A stretch of 64,000 bases of DNA, from the NCBI GenBank assembly GCA_951799405.1, contig OX637363.1, positions 1-64,000 of the forward strand, given 5' to 3'. Source of the stretch: Agapetus fuscipes. Lineage: Eukaryota; Arthropoda; Insecta; Trichoptera; Glossosomatidae. The notes below the pieces were generated by a model that was given only the letters and a program-made list of their open reading frames with translations, was not told where the DNA came from and ran no database searches. Of the stretch, positions 31,203 through 42,219 are shown piece by piece (within the stretch, counting starts at the first letter, position 1; each line of letters starts with the position of its first letter). Position numbers and translations under genes: made by a program.

Positions 31203-32884
31203 TTAAGCTGGTCGTATGTGGAAAGAGGTTCTGGTATAGCTGACATCGTTGTTATCTAAAACAACATATGATCTGTATCCCTTACATCCTATTATAGTAC
31301 CTTTTACCCAAACATTTTTATCTACATTTTTTTTAAACCATACATTTTGATTTATTTCAAAAAATTTCTTATATCTACTACTTTTATTATAATTTGTTAT
31401 GTTTTTGTTTAATGTCTTATCAAATTGCTCTCTGACATTGTAATTTAGTTTTGGCTGTAAATAATTTGTTGTAACCACTAATTTAGTTTTAAGGTTTCGG
31501 TTTATCAATAACTGACAAGGTGAAAATTGAGTATTTGATACAGGTGAAGTTCTAAATTGTAATAAAGCTAATCTAAAATCTGATCTGTCCTCATGACATT
31601 TGATCAGAATCTTCTTGGCAATCTGAACGCCTCGTTCAGCCATGCCATTTGACTGAGGATATCTAGGGCTAGAAAATTTAAATTTAAAACCCCATTCAGA
31701 AGCAAATTGTCTACATTCCCTGGAGTCGAACGGTACATGATCAGCCATGATCTCGCTCGGCACCCCAAAGTTAGAGAAAACACTAATCAACGCTTGGATA
31801 ACGACATTAGCACTTTTATTTGTGATTAATTTAATATCCAAGCATTTTGAATAATAATCATAGATAATTAAACAGCTTTTATTTCTGAAGTCACAAATAT
31901 CTACGCCTAATTTTGAAAAAGGTAAGTCTGGAATGTCGTGCGCTAATAAAGGTTCTTTCACATTGCTATTTTGATGTGTTTGACAAATATCACATTTTCT
32001 CACATAGTTTTCTAAGTGATGATCTATACCAGGCCAATAATATGGCAATAATATGGCAAGTTGTTTCATTTTGCTCATGCCTAGATGACCTTCATGCAAT
32101 TTACTTATTATGGGCATTCTCAGAGCTTTAGGTATAATTAATCTGGATTTAAGGAATAACAATTTCTCATCAATTGTTATATCACTTCTTAATTTATGAT
32201 AGTACCTAAGACAATCTGGCACAATTTTGATATTATCTGGCCAACCGTTATTGGTATAAGCCATGAGCAACGAAAGTTCTTCGTCTTTTGCAGTTTCTTC
32301 TATCAATTCATTTTTTTGTTCATCTGTGCATTGCAAATAATTAGCCAAACCTATGCAATGTATGACCTCATACATATAAGTGTCATCTTCATCCACCTCC
32401 TTTAAATAGGAACGAGATAGGAGATCAGCAATGTACATGAACTTACCTTTTAGGTATTGAAAGTTTATTTCATATTTTAGTAATTTTAATTTAAGTCTTT
32501 GTAACCGCACAGAAGGAATTTCATGTAAACTTTTTTTTAATAAACATTCCAATGGTTTGTGATCATTAAGAATTGTGCATTTATTACCATATATATAGTA
32601 ATGAAATTTTTTAGTAGCCCAAACAACACTAAGTAACTCTTTTTCTATTTGTGAGAAAAAAAATTCTGCCGGCTTCTAGATGCAAAGCTGACAGGTTTCC
32701 CATTTTGAAGAAGACAACAGCCTAAGCCATCTTTTGATGCATCACATTGAATTACTATGGGCAGTTTATCACTAAAGTTTTGTAAAACCGGGGCTTCACT
32801 TATTTTTTTCTTAATATTATTAAATACATTCTCAAAAGTTTCAGTCCATAGCCAGCTTACATTTTTTTTTAATAATAATTGAAG
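31203..32884 (-). pseudogene. Gypsy pol fragment: RNase H and integrase, frameshifted
   Basis: It starts inside pol. The first part (32884 to about 32670) shows the tether/RNase H region with IVIQCDASKDGLGCCLLQNG. A frameshift near 32670 leads to the 449-codon frame that ends at 31203: the RNase H end, then integrase with the HHCC zinc site (HEGHLGMSKMKQLA...CDICQTHQ), the catalytic core with GVDICDF, an Asp in ADHVPFDS (usually DNG) and the Glu in NGMAERGVQ, and a C-terminal tail with a WVKGTIIG motif. The integrase core residues remain, but upstream RT, protease and gag are absent, so this copy cannot move by itself. Confidence 0.85.
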
Positions 32885-32885
32885 A

Positions 32886-32968
32886 GGTGTCTCTGTATCT
32901 ATATAATCATCATTACAATATTATATTTAAGTCCAATACAATCTATGTAAGTACAATACATCATCCCT

Positions 32969-33007
<39 letters not shown>

Positions 33008-33018
33008 CCTACCGACTG
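32886..33018 (-). repeat. Partial LTR start, polypurine run and PBS fused together
   Basis: The plus strand reads tctctgtatctatataatc...caatacatca, tcccttc, a T run of about 37, cctaccgactgcgcca, then the next LTR. On the minus strand that is LTR end, PBS, A-rich PPT, LTR start. This is the order expected if nearly the whole interior were deleted, yet it continues into pol. Confidence 0.8.
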
Positions 33019-33142
33019 CGCCATGTATTATATTTATGTTAGTATTTATTTAGTTAATAATTAATAAAATAGTTTTAATAATTAAATGGTTTATTAATGT
33101 CCTCTTTACTTGGCGTCCGCCGTACAAGTGATACTTATATAT

Positions 33143-35657
33143 TAAGGTGGATCGAAATCGTTTTTTTGGGAATTTCGATTTCGCGTTATTACCAAAAGCT
33201 GCTCTATATCAATACAAACAATAAATTGTACTACCATAAGGTCGAAATATTTGATCTTATACTGCCCCAAAGACTCGAAAAGTTAATAAAAATCATAAAA
33301 ACTGCTATATACTTAACTTTTTTTTTTGTTTATTAAGAAAAAAATAATTGAAGTATAATGAAGTTCAAATTTAAGCACAAAACATGATTTTCTATAAATG
33401 ATAGAAAAAAGACCCTTTTATGGCAAAAAAAATGAAAAAATGGCAATCAACAGAAGTCTAGAAAAAAGTGATTTTAAGAGAATTGGTAATCTTTCTTTAA
33501 ATTGAAAAAAGGCATTATTTGTCGTGATTCCAAGTTTGTTTTAATGAATCCATCTCTTCTGATAAGACCGCAAACAGCAGCTGAAGTTTCTGTTACAATT
33601 TTTACTAATCCTTCAGTGGCTAACGTGTAGCAAGGAAAATGGAAATGGCTTGAGATTAGTTCGTCAACAAGCAGTGGATTTTCTTAACAACGTGATGTTA
33701 ATTCACCGTTCATAAATTTTGTAACAAGGGGCTTGGTCACATTATTTTCGTGCCAGTTTATAAGGTTTTTTATAATTGTTTGCATCAAAATCAAGTTTTG
33801 GCCGATCGTAGTTCGAATTCTCAAAATTTTTTTTTTTTTTTTTTTGCGTTTCCTGTCGCGTTTCAATACTCTTCACAAGGCAAAGCAAGTAAGATGTTTT
33901 TTGGATGATTGAAATATCCATTTCTTTTATAACAGCATGTAGTATCTGCTTTAAATTATCTGTCAAATATCGCGACAGCTAGATTGTCTTGTGTAAGTGT
34001 CTAGCACCATTAATGCAATGTGGTTAGTTTTGATGTAAGACCACATAAGAGCATCCACTTTCATTATATAATTGATAATATTAACAGCTTGTCAGATGGT
34101 TAAAAAAAAGAACATGAAGCCGTAGTATTCTGTGAGCCATCTTTAATGCACTAGTTTTCCAGGGTTTCTTTTTAATAAGCTTTGAGAACAATATCCAGAC
34201 TTTATAGTTATTCTTCGTCCAATAGGTAGATCACATTGGATAGTTAGAAACGAGACTATTGGAAGCTCTTCACAACTTTTTAATACCTTTTCTATGGGTT
34301 CAGAGAAACTTCTTGGTCCACTTGTACAACCATCAATATATTCAAATAATTGGCGCGGCAGTTCGTTGGCATGGTGTTGACAAATACACCACTGCAGCGG
34401 TTTTACTAGATATTTTAATTTTTTTGGAATAAATTTACCAATTCCATCTGTATTAACAATAGTTCTATCACGTCCGATTCCAGCAAAAAGGATGACATTG
34501 ATATCTTGACTGATTAAAATATCCATAATTTTTCTTGTTATTATAGCTGCTTTATCAGTGCTTAAAGAAATATGACCAATGTACTGTGACCTTGCGTCCT
34601 TAAGTAAACTAATATGCTCCTCTTTAATTATATTTCTCTTATGATCCACCATATTAAAGGTTTTATTTTTACGTCCATCAAAGTATAAACCCAAATCTTA
34701 GTAATCAGAATCAATGGTCACACCGCTGAACTTAGTTCTCTGCTTTTTACGGGCTCTTCTAATTTTATTTTGATTGAAAACTTTGGATGAATTGTTGTCT
34801 GAAATAATACCAACGCTTTGTTGCCAAAACAAGAGCAGCTTCAGCCTTATTGGAAATGCCAAATTGATCCACAGGTTTTTCCAGTATGCCAAGGTCAATA
34901 TTTTTTAATGAATATGAATACGAAGTTTGAGGTAGCGTTCTCTGAAGTGCTAGTTTTTCTATTACTGTTGAGAGACATCAGTTGATAGGTCAGACAGATT
35001 TGGCAATCAACTTGTAGCTTTTTCTTCGTATGGTTCATATTTCTGTTTCCGGTTCAGCTTTTTTTTAATTTCCCGCAGCAGTTTTCAAATCAACACTACT
35101 TATGATCATTTATCTTTTGGTTCTTTGATCAATCAGAATATTTTTCAGTTATCGGTACTTTAAGATGTTTTTCATAGTTAAATGAAGCCAATCTGTTGCA
35201 TTAACTCGCTGATATATCAAAAATACACTTAGGATCTCTCGCAAATTTGTATGCGCAAAAAATATGAGTAGCGTACAACTATAGTTACATCTCTGAGAGC
35301 ACCGAATTGGTGACGCGCGTCTGCGCGAAGTAACAAAGTTAGGGGGTGCCTCCACCCACCCCTCTCAAATTACAAGATACCCACCACGTAATAATAACTA
35401 TTTCATTCATTTTAAAGAAACAAAAATTTATTTCGTTTGATTTTATCTAATACTTGATTCTTAAACACAGGGGTAAAAATGAGTAGTTTTATGTATTTTT
35501 GTAATTTTTCTGATGACTTGGGGCAGTATAATTAATTAATATTTTGATAAGATTTTTTTTTATATCAGATACTCACCCCATAGAGCAACTGTTGTGCACA
35601 ACGCAATTACGAAAAAATGATTTTTAATTTTTTCCATACATACAGCGATCCACCTTA
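33143..35657. mobile_element. DNA transposon of uncertain superfamily, 8-bp TSD, inserted in gypsy LTR
   Basis: Terminal inverted repeats TAAGGTGGATCG (33143-33154) and CGATCCACCTTA (35646-35657) are perfect. The 8-bp direct repeats TTATATAT (33135-33142 and 35658-35665) flank them, and the intact LTR at 30836-31030 gives the empty site. A subterminal motif atactgccccaa is present in inverted orientation near 33260 and 35525. An 8-bp TSD is typical of hAT and P-like superfamilies, but the TIR start is not a canonical CAGGG type. Confidence 0.85.
33684..34898 (-). pseudogene. Transposase-like ORF of the 8-bp-TSD element, broken
   Basis: The minus-strand frame 34898 to 34143 reads through one in-frame TAA near 34696. 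It contains LGLYFDGRKNKTF, IKEEHISLL, SQYIGHISLS, VNTDGIGKFIPKKLKYLV, PLQWCICQHHANELPRQLFE, DGCTSGPRSFSEPIEKVL and LPIVSFL. Further C-terminal pieces follow to 33684 in other frames with a lysine run. From memory, similar 'PLQW.C.LHANELP' proteins are frequent in arthropod and cnidarian genomes without a good name. DDE residues could not be assigned. Stops and frameshifts show it is inactive. Confidence 0.62.
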
Positions 35658-35728
35658 TTATATATCTCTGTATCTATATAATCATCATTACAATATTATA
35701 TTTATCTATGTAGGTACAATACACATAC

Positions 35729-36125
35729 ACGACAAATTACATGATTAATTACAAACTAATAAAAATAATTCCTTACTTACAAAAAAACAATCTTTCTCTT
35801 TGGTTTCCTCAGATCATAGACAAACCATCTTCATTCCAAATCCATTCTTTATTCCAAATTAAAATGTGAAATAAATTGCTAATATCTGCTGCTTCACAAA
35901 TAATTTTCTTAGGAAACCAAAACCATTCAATACTTTCCAAAATTATTTTGAATGTACATCCAGAATTTATTATGTCTACTGCTTATTTTTCAAAAAAAAT
36001 AATCACAAATTATTTTGAATTTTGTAGGGTTTTCACTTCAATAATGTGAAAATTCCTTTTAATAGATAATATAGAAAAAAATGTTAAATAAAAAACATTT
36101 AGGAGACGACTTGAATTTTGTATAA
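35729..36125. other. AT-rich, no gene recognised
   Basis: No repeat family or ORF supported. Confidence 0.55.
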
Positions 36126-36149
36126 TTATTGTGTTTCCATTGGATATGG

Positions 36150-36310
36150 GATATACAAAGTGAGCGTAAAAGAAGAAAATGCATGAAAAAGGTGATGGAT
36201 ATGAAGGAATTGAAAGAGGTATGTCAGGATAGGAAAAAATGGAGGCAACTCTGCAGAGGCTCTGGCCACCCCTAGCGGAATGGCGACAGAGTTACAGTTA
36301 CAGTTACAGT
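36150..36310 (+). pseudogene. RTE-like LINE 3' end with (TTACAG)n tail
   Basis: The sequence ggaattgaaagaggtatgtc...ggaaaaaatggaggcaactc followed by ctctggccacccctagcgga encodes the last residues of the RT protein (KELKEVCQDRKKWRQL) and the stop, then ends in gagttacagttacagttaca. The same 3' end occurs in minus orientation at 48345 and about 42220, so the repeated TTACAG is the terminal tail. Confidence 0.75.
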
Positions 36311-36602
36311 ACGTACAAACTTTGGAATTTTTTTTAACCATCTGATGTCAATTTACAAATTTATTAATTATTGAAATGCCTAGTTACATAGGTTTTAATT
36401 AGTTGATGACTATTCACTAACGAGGTAAAAAAAAAATTGTACAATACTTGTTCATGCGATAATAATCCACGTTTGGGGATAAAACATGCCATTATTTTCT
36501 TAAACATAGTCTATCAATATAGTAAAAGCATTCAATTTCCATTATAACGAAGTGGTACTTGCTTTTTAAATGAAGATTTTGAGTCAGTGGGTGTTTATTC
36601 CC

Positions 36603-36835
36603 AATGAGGCTGACCACCCATATTGTAAAATATGGTTCACTTTGCCAATGTCACCCCTATTTCAGGTAAGGTCGACAATAGTTGCAGTTCATTTGAGATT
36701 GGGTTTTTTATATGTTAAGTCCATATGCGGCATGTGTGAGCGCGAAATTATGCGTGTCTGCTTGTGGGAATGCATTTAAAATGAATCTCAAATGATACAT
36801 ATCTTTGCAGCTTAGATTTAGATTAGATTAGATTT
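36603..36835 (+). repeat. Repeat A with (GATTA)n tail
   Basis: From aatgaggctgaccacccata to agcttagatttagattagat. The head is truncated by a few bases. Confidence 0.87.
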
Positions 36836-36839
36836 TAGG

Positions 36840-37520
36840 CCCGAACATTTTTGAATCTGAAAAGGTCGGCCTCGCAAAACCTGTGTAGGAAACGTGGCCA
36901 GAAGGTTCACTATATGTGTACATTAAATGCATTTTTTTACATAAGCTCAACTCCTTAGATCGCTTACATATAATCTATCTTGCAAATATGCATACATTTG
37001 AATCGTACTTCTTTTAATATTTTTATGGTACCTGTAGCATTATGCTACATTTCTTATGCATTATAGGTTGTAGATGCCATAGGTTGTAGATAAGAATAAT
37101 AACTTCTTAAATATTTTTGCCGAAATGTTATACCCAAGTAACCACTTTAGTCGTCCTACGTTGTGAAAATTGCCTTTAGGTCTAATAAGTCTCCTAGAAA
37201 GGTTAATGCTTTGCTATTCGGTCATATTAATGGCTTGAGAATAACTTATAAGTCCTACAACCAACTGGTTATTATTGCATCATTATTGGTATCTAGAAGT
37301 TGCTGACAAGAGGTTAAATTAACGTTATTTTGACTTGTGTTTCAAGAGCTAATTGTCCGTGCATCTTAAGGTTGTCTTAGACTCCTGATTAGGTTCTAGA
37401 GAGGTTGACATATTTTGCTAAATGGAGAGCCAAAGAATAATTATTTAATATTATTACAACCATAAAGCTACGGAATGTTGAAATTGCTTTAGGTTGTATT
37501 AGGCTGTGTTCAAAAACCAA
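36840..37520. other. No gene recognised; SINE-tail-like and TIR-like motifs
   Basis: 36885-36930 resembles the tail of SINE S2 (gttcactatatgtgta). At 37131 the motif tacccaagtaaccactttag has an inverted counterpart at 47321-47339. No coding sequence. Confidence 0.5.
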
Positions 37521-37523
37521 ACT

Positions 37524-38190
37524 CCCGTTGTTTTTAAAAATATGTTTCTTATACTTTATGGCCTTAGTTAAAAATTTACATCAATGAAAAAAATCACGCG
37601 GGGTAAATAATTTTGCATCTTAATTTTAAAGTTAGTTTTTTTATTATAACTTAAAAAATGACGCCACAAAAAAATATTTAAAAAAACTCGTTTTTTGTAC
37701 AATTTTTTGCTCGCATTTTGTTGTTTTGTATTTTGGAAATATTATTTTTCTTTATAATTATAGAATTATATAAATTCTACTTTGTGGTGTGATTTTTAAT
37801 AGAATAATGTGAATGGTTATTGAGATAATATGAAAAAACTGTTTTCAAGAATTAAATAAATTAATTAGTTTCAGTTTTTTCATATTATCGCAAAAACTGT
37901 TCACATTATTCTACTAAAAATTACACCACAAACTAGGATTTGTATCATTCTATAATTACAATGAAAAAAAATATTTCCAAAATACAAAACAACAAAATGC
38001 GAGCAAAAAAATGTAAAAAAAAACGAGTTTTTTTAAATATTTTTTTGTGGCGTCATTTTTTAAGTTATATAAAATAAATTAACTTTAAAATTAAGATAAA
38101 TAATTATTTAACACGGGTAATTTTTTTCATTTATGTCACTCTTTAACTAAGGCCATAAAGTATAAGAAACATATTTTTAAAAACAACGGG
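37524..38190. repeat. Long inverted repeat (hairpin), arms about 318 nt, 30-nt loop
   Basis: The left arm 37524-37841 starts cccgttgtttttaaaaatat and the right arm 37872-38190 ends with its complement. Internal landmarks pair, such as aaaatgacgccacaaaaaaa with ttttttgtggcgtcattttt and ataatatgaaaaaactg with cagttttttcatattat. Arms differ by scattered substitutions and small indels. A transcript would fold into double-stranded RNA. Confidence 0.93.
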
Positions 38191-38698
38191 ATATTTTTTT
38201 TTTGGACGGAGTCATAATACTTGTCTAGGCAAACAAATTAGGACTGCGTGGTAAGAATCCAAACCAATAGGTTATCTTTAGAAGCTACACGTATTTTATA
38301 ATGCTTTATTATGGCATTCTCAAGAGCTGTTATTTTTCTACGGAATTTCAAAGCAATATCCGTTGTCTTGCAAGATGAACCGACACAGGGTGATACAAAA
38401 AAAACGGAATGGAAATTTTAAACGTACAGTCCGTATTTTTTTTTTACTAATAATGGATACATCAGTAAGTTTTAGTGCTTAAATCATCTATCAAAGTGAA
38501 TCAAATAATTTGTATGCGCGTAAAGTAGGACTAAGAGCTAGATGTACGAAACCTTACCTCATTTACTACCAGGTAGAGACATGGTCAGGCTGGTAGTTTG
38601 CATCGAGTACATCATTTTTTCACTAGTCTGCCTTTTCCTATGCTGGAGCGTTTTGGAAGCGGCCTCTCTTTAAGGCGTGTTATAAAGCCAAATATGCC
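38191..38698. other. No gene recognised
   Basis: The phrases ctggagcgtttt and ctaccaggtagagacatg recur in variant form at 39347 and 39408, on the other side of the second hairpin and repeat A. Confidence 0.5.
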
Positions 38699-39088
38699 AT
38701 TTTTGTTTCTTACACTTTATGATCTTAGCAAAATAGTTACAGTAATGAAAAAAATCAAGCATGTTTATTAATTTTTTATCTTAATTATGAAGCTTAAACA
38801 AAATATATAACGTAAGAATTGCCACAAAAAAAATATATTTAAAAAAACACGTTTTGTTTACATTTTTAGCTTTTTTTTCGTGTGTGCTGTATTTTGGACT
38901 TTTTTTTTTGCTTTTTAATTACAGAACTATACATTGTTAAGGTTTGATACTCAACATTTTTGTTATAATGTCAATAGTTTTTGAGTAAATATGGAAAAAC
39001 TTTGTTCTTTGATTTAATTAAAATTTAATTCATTAAGTAGTTTCAGTTTTTCCATATTTACTCAAAAACTATTGACATTATAACAAAA
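38699..39088. repeat. Second, related long inverted repeat, right arm truncated
   Basis: The left arm (38699-39002) resembles the first hairpin (gtttcttacactttatgat, gccacaaaaaaaatatattt). The right arm keeps only the inner part, 39046-39088. The innermost about 48 nt on each side (aacatttttgttataatgtc outward) are complementary. The right arm ends exactly where repeat A starts. Confidence 0.85.
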
Positions 39089-39335
39089 ATGTTGACTTAT
39101 AGGTTGGTATGAGGCTGACCACCCATACTGTAAAAAATGGTTCACTTTGCCAATGTCACCCCTGTTTCAGGGAAGGTCGGCAAAAGTTGTGGGGCTTATG
39201 TTCATTTGAGGTTTGGATTTTATTTGTAAGTACACATTCAGCATTTGTAAGCGCGAACTACACTTGTTGGTTTGTGGGCATACATCTGAGAGCTTTAAAT
39301 GAATATATCCTTGCAACTTAGATTATAGATTATTA
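39087..39335 (+). repeat. Repeat A, near-consensus copy
   Basis: From tgacttataggttggtatga to ttgcaacttagattatagat. It truncates the second hairpin. Confidence 0.9.
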
Positions 39336-39339
39336 TTTA

Positions 39340-40450
39340 TACCCTGGAGCGTTCTGGATGCCGCCTCTTCAAAGAATCCCAAAAAATGGTACAAACTACC
39401 TCATCGACTACTAGGCAGAGACTAGTAAGAAATGATGACCTACATTATTTACCTGCTTTTTGCATTAAAAAAAGAACTGCAAACTTGGAGAATTTTGAAT
39501 GCGGCCATTTTTTTTAACAAATATATAAATCGATCTTTTGATATAAGTTGTATGAGTCATGAGAATAAAGAAAAAAAAATATGCTACGTTCATTACTAGT
39601 AACAATAAAATGAACATACTAAAAATTTGTATTTCTAACCCTTCTGGTTCAGGAGAAACGGGGGTAAAACGGTATTTGTTACATTATATTTTATAACTCA
39701 AAATCAAAGTACAATAATTGAAATTTTTGTACGTCAAAAATAAGAACATTAAATTTAAAACAATAATGGTCTCGTATATATTCTTTTTATCTGCTATAGT
39801 TTCACGGGAAATGAATTTTAAAGTCAAATATTTTCCAAAAAACTTTACGTCGAGTCCCGTTTTTGGTCAAAATCTGTCTTAAACGCCTCAGTACTTTATT
39901 TTAACACAAATTAAAAAAAAAAATATCGTAAAAAAGATTAAACAAAGTATTTTCAAACTTAATTTTTACTCACTTACTTATAATAAAGGGTTGTATTATG
40001 TTGTATAATAATTATCTGTTCTGTCATAGTTAGAATGTTGAAAATAAGTATGTACTCGTATATACATACTCGTACCTTCGTAGCGCGAGGGATATGCGTG
40101 TTATCGTCGATGTAGAATTTGCACGGATGGGCGACGAAAGCAATCTTGTGAAACGTAAGAATACCCCAACGCGCGTATCAGAAATTAAATGTACAGTGGA
40201 CTGCACATGACTTTACAGCATAAAATAAAGTTGTTTTGAGGTGATATTTAATTTTCAAAACAAAATGTTTAATTTGTATTTTGTATTTGTATTATTTTTC
40301 AACTTTTTTCGCTTCATACTTACCAATTCCTTTTGTGCTCCTCTTTTTACATCTCCTATCATTATTCTCGAGCACAGCTAATAGTATTATTAATGAAGGC
40401 AATCTGCTTAAGTAATTTTAGTTTTGCGGTATGATCATTTTCCTTGCCCT
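39340..40450. other. AT-rich, no gene recognised
   Basis: 40195-40245 is an inverted match to 25290-25370. 40316-40395 resembles the end of the LINE endonuclease fragment at 41180-41250. No intact ORF. Confidence 0.5.
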
Positions 40451-40454
40451 ATAG

Positions 40455-40665
40455 ATTGGTATGAGGCTGACCACCCTTACTGTAAAAGATGGTTCACTTT
40501 GACAATGTCAACCCTGTTTCATGGAAAATAGGCAAGAGTTGCAGGGCTTATGTTCACTTGAGATTGGGTTCTTATATTCTAGGTTCACATGCGGCATGTG
40601 TAAGCGCGAACTTATACGTGTCTGCTTATGAGAATACGTTTAATATGAATCTCAAATACATATAA
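40455..40665 (+). repeat. Repeat A copy
   Basis: From attggtatgaggctgaccac through gcgcgaacttatacgtgtct to aatctcaaatacatata. Tail truncated. Confidence 0.82.
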
Positions 40666-40731
40666 TGGCTTTCAAATTGGCTGGCAATAATTTTTGATTA
40701 ACCCTTCCGCTGCCGAGAAATTTTAAAATTT

Positions 40732-41085
40732 TGTTACTTTATAGCAGTCCGAAGGAGCTATAAAGTATTGTATTCGTCCGAAAAAAAAATTAAGGTTTCA
40801 ACGGAAATGAGTTGTCCTGCACCAGAACATGCAAAAAACCTAATTTGTCGAACCTGTCCGTATGTATGTATGACCGTATATCCCAGCCGAATCTACTGAT
40901 CGCAGAGACACCAATTTTTGGATTAAGAGAATTGACAACCACAGATTTTGATGGGCCGACTGGCATGGCACCAACCTGGAAATTCAAGATGGCTGCGATA
41001 CAAAAAAATCATTAAATTGCACTTTTCTCAAAAACGGCTCTAACGATTTTCTTTAAAATTTCAGTGTGATCGTTTCTGTTTTTAG
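40732..41085 (+). repeat. Repeat B, 5' part
   Basis: From tttatagcagtccgaaggag through gtttcaacggaaatgagttg to tctcaaaaacggctctaacg. It matches 22976-23330 closely and stops near aatttcagtgtgatcgtt. Confidence 0.88.
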
Positions 41086-41179
41086 AGATGAAGTCTTTTT
41101 ATATCTTACACCAATTGACCGGTGTTGGATGTGTTTTTATACTTACGTCATTTTATACTTACGTCATTAATTTTTTCCA

Positions 41180-41646
41180 CTTTTTTCTCTTCACACTTAC
41201 CAATTTCTTTTGTGCTCCTCTTCTTACATCTCCTATCATTATTCCCGAGCGCAGCTAATAGTGGTTTGTGTTTAGCACAGCTCCACGGTATCTCGAGAGT
41301 CTCTTACATCCCCTCTCATTCGTTCATCCACACATATGTAATCAATGATTGTTCGGTTGCCCGCTCTGTTCTGCCACGTATACAAATGTATACTTTTGTG
41401 GTTGAACCTGGTATTAGACGTAAAGAGTCTTTGCTCCATTTATAGGCTTATTAGCGCTCTACCATTATCATTGGCTACGCCTTTACCACTCGGTCCTACC
41501 ACATTTTCGCTATAATCTTGTCTCATACCTACCCATCCATTAAAATCTCCTTGTAGAATCGTTCTTTCATTTTCTTCTTTCTTTCTCATAACAATGTTAA
41601 CTTTCTCCCAGAATTCTTCTTTCACTACTTTGCATTCCGAGTCCAC
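41180..41646 (-). pseudogene. RTE-like LINE endonuclease fragment
   Basis: The minus strand reads VKEEFWEKVNIVMRKK, ILQGDFNGWVGMRQD (the GDFN catalytic motif), VANDNGRALISL to a stop at 41440. It then continues in shifted frames with RTERATEQSLI and VWMNE (family pattern: a Trp/Tyr strand, then a DYV..DE motif) to about 41180. It carries stop codons and is decayed. Confidence 0.72.
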
Positions 41647-41875
41647 TGGGGTGTATCACGCAATCAATAGAACTTTCATCCGTCCAAATCTCATTCTCAC
41701 TAACAATATTCTCCGGGAGACTCTTTCATACTTAGTAATACAACCTTTCGCTTTTTTATTAATGATAACACCTACTGTCTGTGAGCTCAAAAATTTAATA
41801 TGAATATTTTGTATTATTTTCAAAACAATTCAAAGATTTCAAAATAAAATTGACAGTTAATTGTGACCGTTTTGT

Positions 41876-42165
41876 ATTTCAGTAGTAACACTTCAAACTC
41901 TGAATGGAAGGTTGTGGGTTCGATTCCCAGTGGAGCAAAAAAAAAACATCTATATTTTCAAATATGCTCTTCGCTGGGTTGAAAATTCATAAACCTTGAC
42001 CAAAGACCGATCATCAAAAGGTCCATCCAGCCTTACAACAACTGGGTCTTGCTTGAGAATTGGCGCTTTCTACAGCGACGACCAAGCTCGCAGAGGGCTC
42101 TTGAGGTGTGATACACACAAAAACAGCGCTTACCAAATAAATCAGCCTAATTTTTTTTTTTTTAA
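41876..42165 (+). repeat. SINE S1, near full-length, B box intact
   Basis: It starts cagtagtaacacttcaaact, with a truncated A box, then B box ggttcgattcc at 41918-41928. The body includes ggtccatccagccttacaac and the end aaataaatcagcctaattttt. It is followed at 42177 by the first about 30 bp of repeat A (gacttataagttggtatgaa), the same order as at 21251-21786. Confidence 0.86.
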
Positions 42166-42219
42166 GAAAGATCTTTGACTTATAAGTTGGTATGAAGTTG
42201 ACCTCTGTACTGTACTGTA

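Larger units (their letters stand above)
30836..35728 (-). mobile_element. Ty3/gypsy LTR retrotransposon, rearranged, minus strand
   Basis: On the minus strand the pieces are: 5' LTR (35728-33019, split by a DNA transposon), a PBS-like TGGCGCAGTCGGTAGG (33018-33003), a long A run ending AAGAAGGGA that looks like a polypurine tract, about 75 bp of LTR start (32960-32886), pol from the end of RT through integrase (32884-31203), a leader to the polypurine tract (31060-31031), and the 3' LTR (31030-30836). Gag, protease and most of RT are missing. A PBS directly joined to a PPT and LTR start, and then to pol, shows recombination or internal deletion. Confidence 0.82.

Noticed and set aside
39109..39321. 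A 70-codon ORF (MRLTTHTVKNGSLCQC...) almost identical in several places
   Set aside because: It is the plus-strand reading of repeat A. It is broken in most copies, so similarity reflects recent repeat copies and not protein selection.
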